A stretch of DNA of 33,041 bases from Desulfobulbaceae bacterium (GTDB lineage Bacteria > Desulfobacterota > Desulfobulbia > Desulfobulbales > Desulfobulbaceae): positions 1,337 through 34,377 of the forward strand of contig JAFLKR010000011.1 in assembly GCA_019163135.1 (NCBI GenBank). Reading direction: 5' to 3'. The notes beneath the pieces were generated by a model that had not been told where the DNA came from, ran no database searches, and saw only the letters and a list, made by a program, of their open reading frames with translations. Position 1 is the first letter of the stretch; each line of letters starts with the position of its first letter. Made by a program: the position numbers and the translations under genes. Positions 32,171 to 33,041 of this stretch are shown here, one piece after another.

Positions 32171-33041
32171 ATGCCAATCACACCTCCGCGTCTGGATGAC
32201 CGAAGATACGCCGACCTCGTAGAGGAATTGCTCGCCCGAGTGCCGGCCCATACGCCCGAGTGGACGCCGCAGCAGGTCGGTGACCCCGGCCGCACCCTGG
32301 TGGAACTGTTCGCCTGGTTGGCGGATACCGTGCTCTACCGCGCCAATCTGGTGCCGGAGCGGCAACGGCTGGCGTTTCTGCAGTTGCTGGGGATGCCCAT
32401 GAACCCGGCGCGAGCCGCCCAGGGGGTGGTTTCGCTGCTGTTTGACGAGAAGTATCCGGTGACCGCGGTGACCCTGGCCCGGGAAGCGCGCCTGGCGGGG
32501 CCGGTTAATTTCGAGACGCTTGCCGAAGTGTCGGTGCAGCCGGTAAGCGGCGAGTGTTATTATAAGCGGGCTCTCACCGGCAGCGAGAAAGGCGAGCTGG
32601 CCGAGGTTATCGAAGGGTTGCGCCAGTTTCACAAAATCGAGGGCGAGGTCGATGCCTATGTGACCACCCCGGTCTTTGTCGACGGCATGGCCAGCCGGGC
32701 CGGGCTTGATCTGGTCAAGGATACCGCCGACCGCAGCCTGTGGATTGCTCTGCTGGCGGGCCGCGCCGAGGATGCGGCGACGGTGAAAGCTGCACTGGCC
32801 GGTGGTGGCCAGGGGCGGCAGATCCTCAACGTCGGCATCGCCCCGGCCATTATCCTGCCCGAGAGCTTTGATGAGATTCGCCGCGCCGGCCAGCTCGATC
32901 ACAGCTGGTGGATCAGCACGGCCGAACTGCTCGACGACCATCCGGTCTACAGTTCGCTGCGCCGCCTCGACGACACGACGCAGGAATACACCCGCCGTGG
33001 CATTGAGCGGCTGGTGCTGCCGGGCGATGTCGCCGATTTCG
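32171..33041 (+). CDS. putative baseplate assembly protein, J/gp6-like (Afp11-like), cut by window edge
   Basis: Open from ATG 32171 to the right edge; 290 residues are visible. The N-terminus has PRLDDRRYADLVEELLARVP, HTPEWTPQQVGDPGRTLVEL, FAWLADTVLYRANLVPERQR and LAFLQLLGMPMNPARAAQG. This is the signature of the 'putative baseplate assembly protein' family that corresponds to gpJ/gp6 wedge proteins. The family is usually well over 600 residues long, so most of the gene lies outside. It follows the gp25-like gene by four bases, and the order gp25-gpJ is the usual one in phage tails and CIS. Confidence 0.92.
   Translation, partial: MPITPPRLDDRRYADLVEELLARVPAHTPEWTPQQVGDPGRTLVELFAWLADTVLYRANLVPERQRLAFLQLLGMPMNPARAAQGVVSLLFDEKYPVTAVTLAREARLAGPVNFETLAEVSVQPVSGECYYKRALTGSEKGELAEVIEGLRQFHKIEGEVDAYVTTPVFVDGMASRAGLDLVKDTADRSLWIALLAGRAEDAATVKAALAGGGQGRQILNVGIAPAIILPESFDEIRRAGQLDHSWWISTAELLDDHPVYSSLRRLDDTTQEYTRRGIERLVLPGDVADF

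Noticed and set aside
1-33041. CRISPR arrays, tRNA or rRNA genes, and complete insertion sequences
   Set aside because: I saw no regularly spaced repeats, cloverleaf, rRNA segment or transposase frame anywhere in the window.

Overview
The window looks like chromosomal DNA of a Gram-negative bacterium. It encodes lipoprotein signals, a Tat-exported Fe/Mn superoxide dismutase, an MscK/MscM-like periplasmic-loop channel and many Shine-Dalgarno-led genes. The mix of a PAS hybrid histidine kinase, CsbD, BON and lmo0937-type stress proteins, a glycogen branching enzyme and a phage-tail-like injection system would suit a deltaproteobacterial (Desulfobacterota-type) environmental organism. That taxonomic guess is inference from gene style only; there is no rRNA or other marker gene.

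Left part (1-11,410, all plus strand): a terminator closing an unseen upstream unit, an AAA+ ATPase, a two-HKD phospholipase D/cardiolipin-synthase-like protein, and an exported START-like protein of unknown function that apparently begins with AUC. Next come three small stress/envelope genes (CsbD, a BON-domain lipoprotein, a 48-residue lmo0937-type membrane protein), a PAS-PAS histidine kinase with a C-terminal receiver, and a very long MscS-family channel closed by a strong terminator. Middle part (11,543-17,542): an unknown secreted cysteine-rich protein (minus), a gene-poor stretch with a decayed mprF 3' end, an exported superoxide dismutase (minus), a small two-helix membrane protein frame with no ordinary start codon, and a GH13 branching enzyme (minus). 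A roughly 25-base sequence occurs on both sides of the mprF-remnant/sod segment.

Right part (18,417-33,041, all plus strand): a phage-type lysis pair (three-helix holin, then an M15 peptidase + peptidoglycan-binding + GH19 lysin), an AT-rich 525-base gap, and a compact operon for a contractile injection system (CIS). Its order is DUF4255 cap/terminator, a carboxypeptidase-regulatory-like protein, sheath 1, tube 1, sheath 2, tube 2, an Afp7-like tube/baseplate adaptor, a 58-residue small protein, a gpD/gp27-like hub, a gp5/VgrG-like spike, a 749-residue protein with a C-terminal membrane segment, a gp25-like wedge and a baseplate J-type protein cut by the window edge. Most neighbours overlap by 1-11 bases or abut, so the structural genes are probably translationally coupled.

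How they may work together: sheath contraction would drive the tube/spike out of or into a membrane. The cassette offers two deployment routes side by side. The holin/lysin could lyse the cell and free particles, as for tailocins and extracellular CIS. The membrane protein between spike and wedge could instead dock the baseplate at the inner membrane. The cargo, tail fibres, tape measure and ATPase expected for such loci are not in the window and probably lie to the right.
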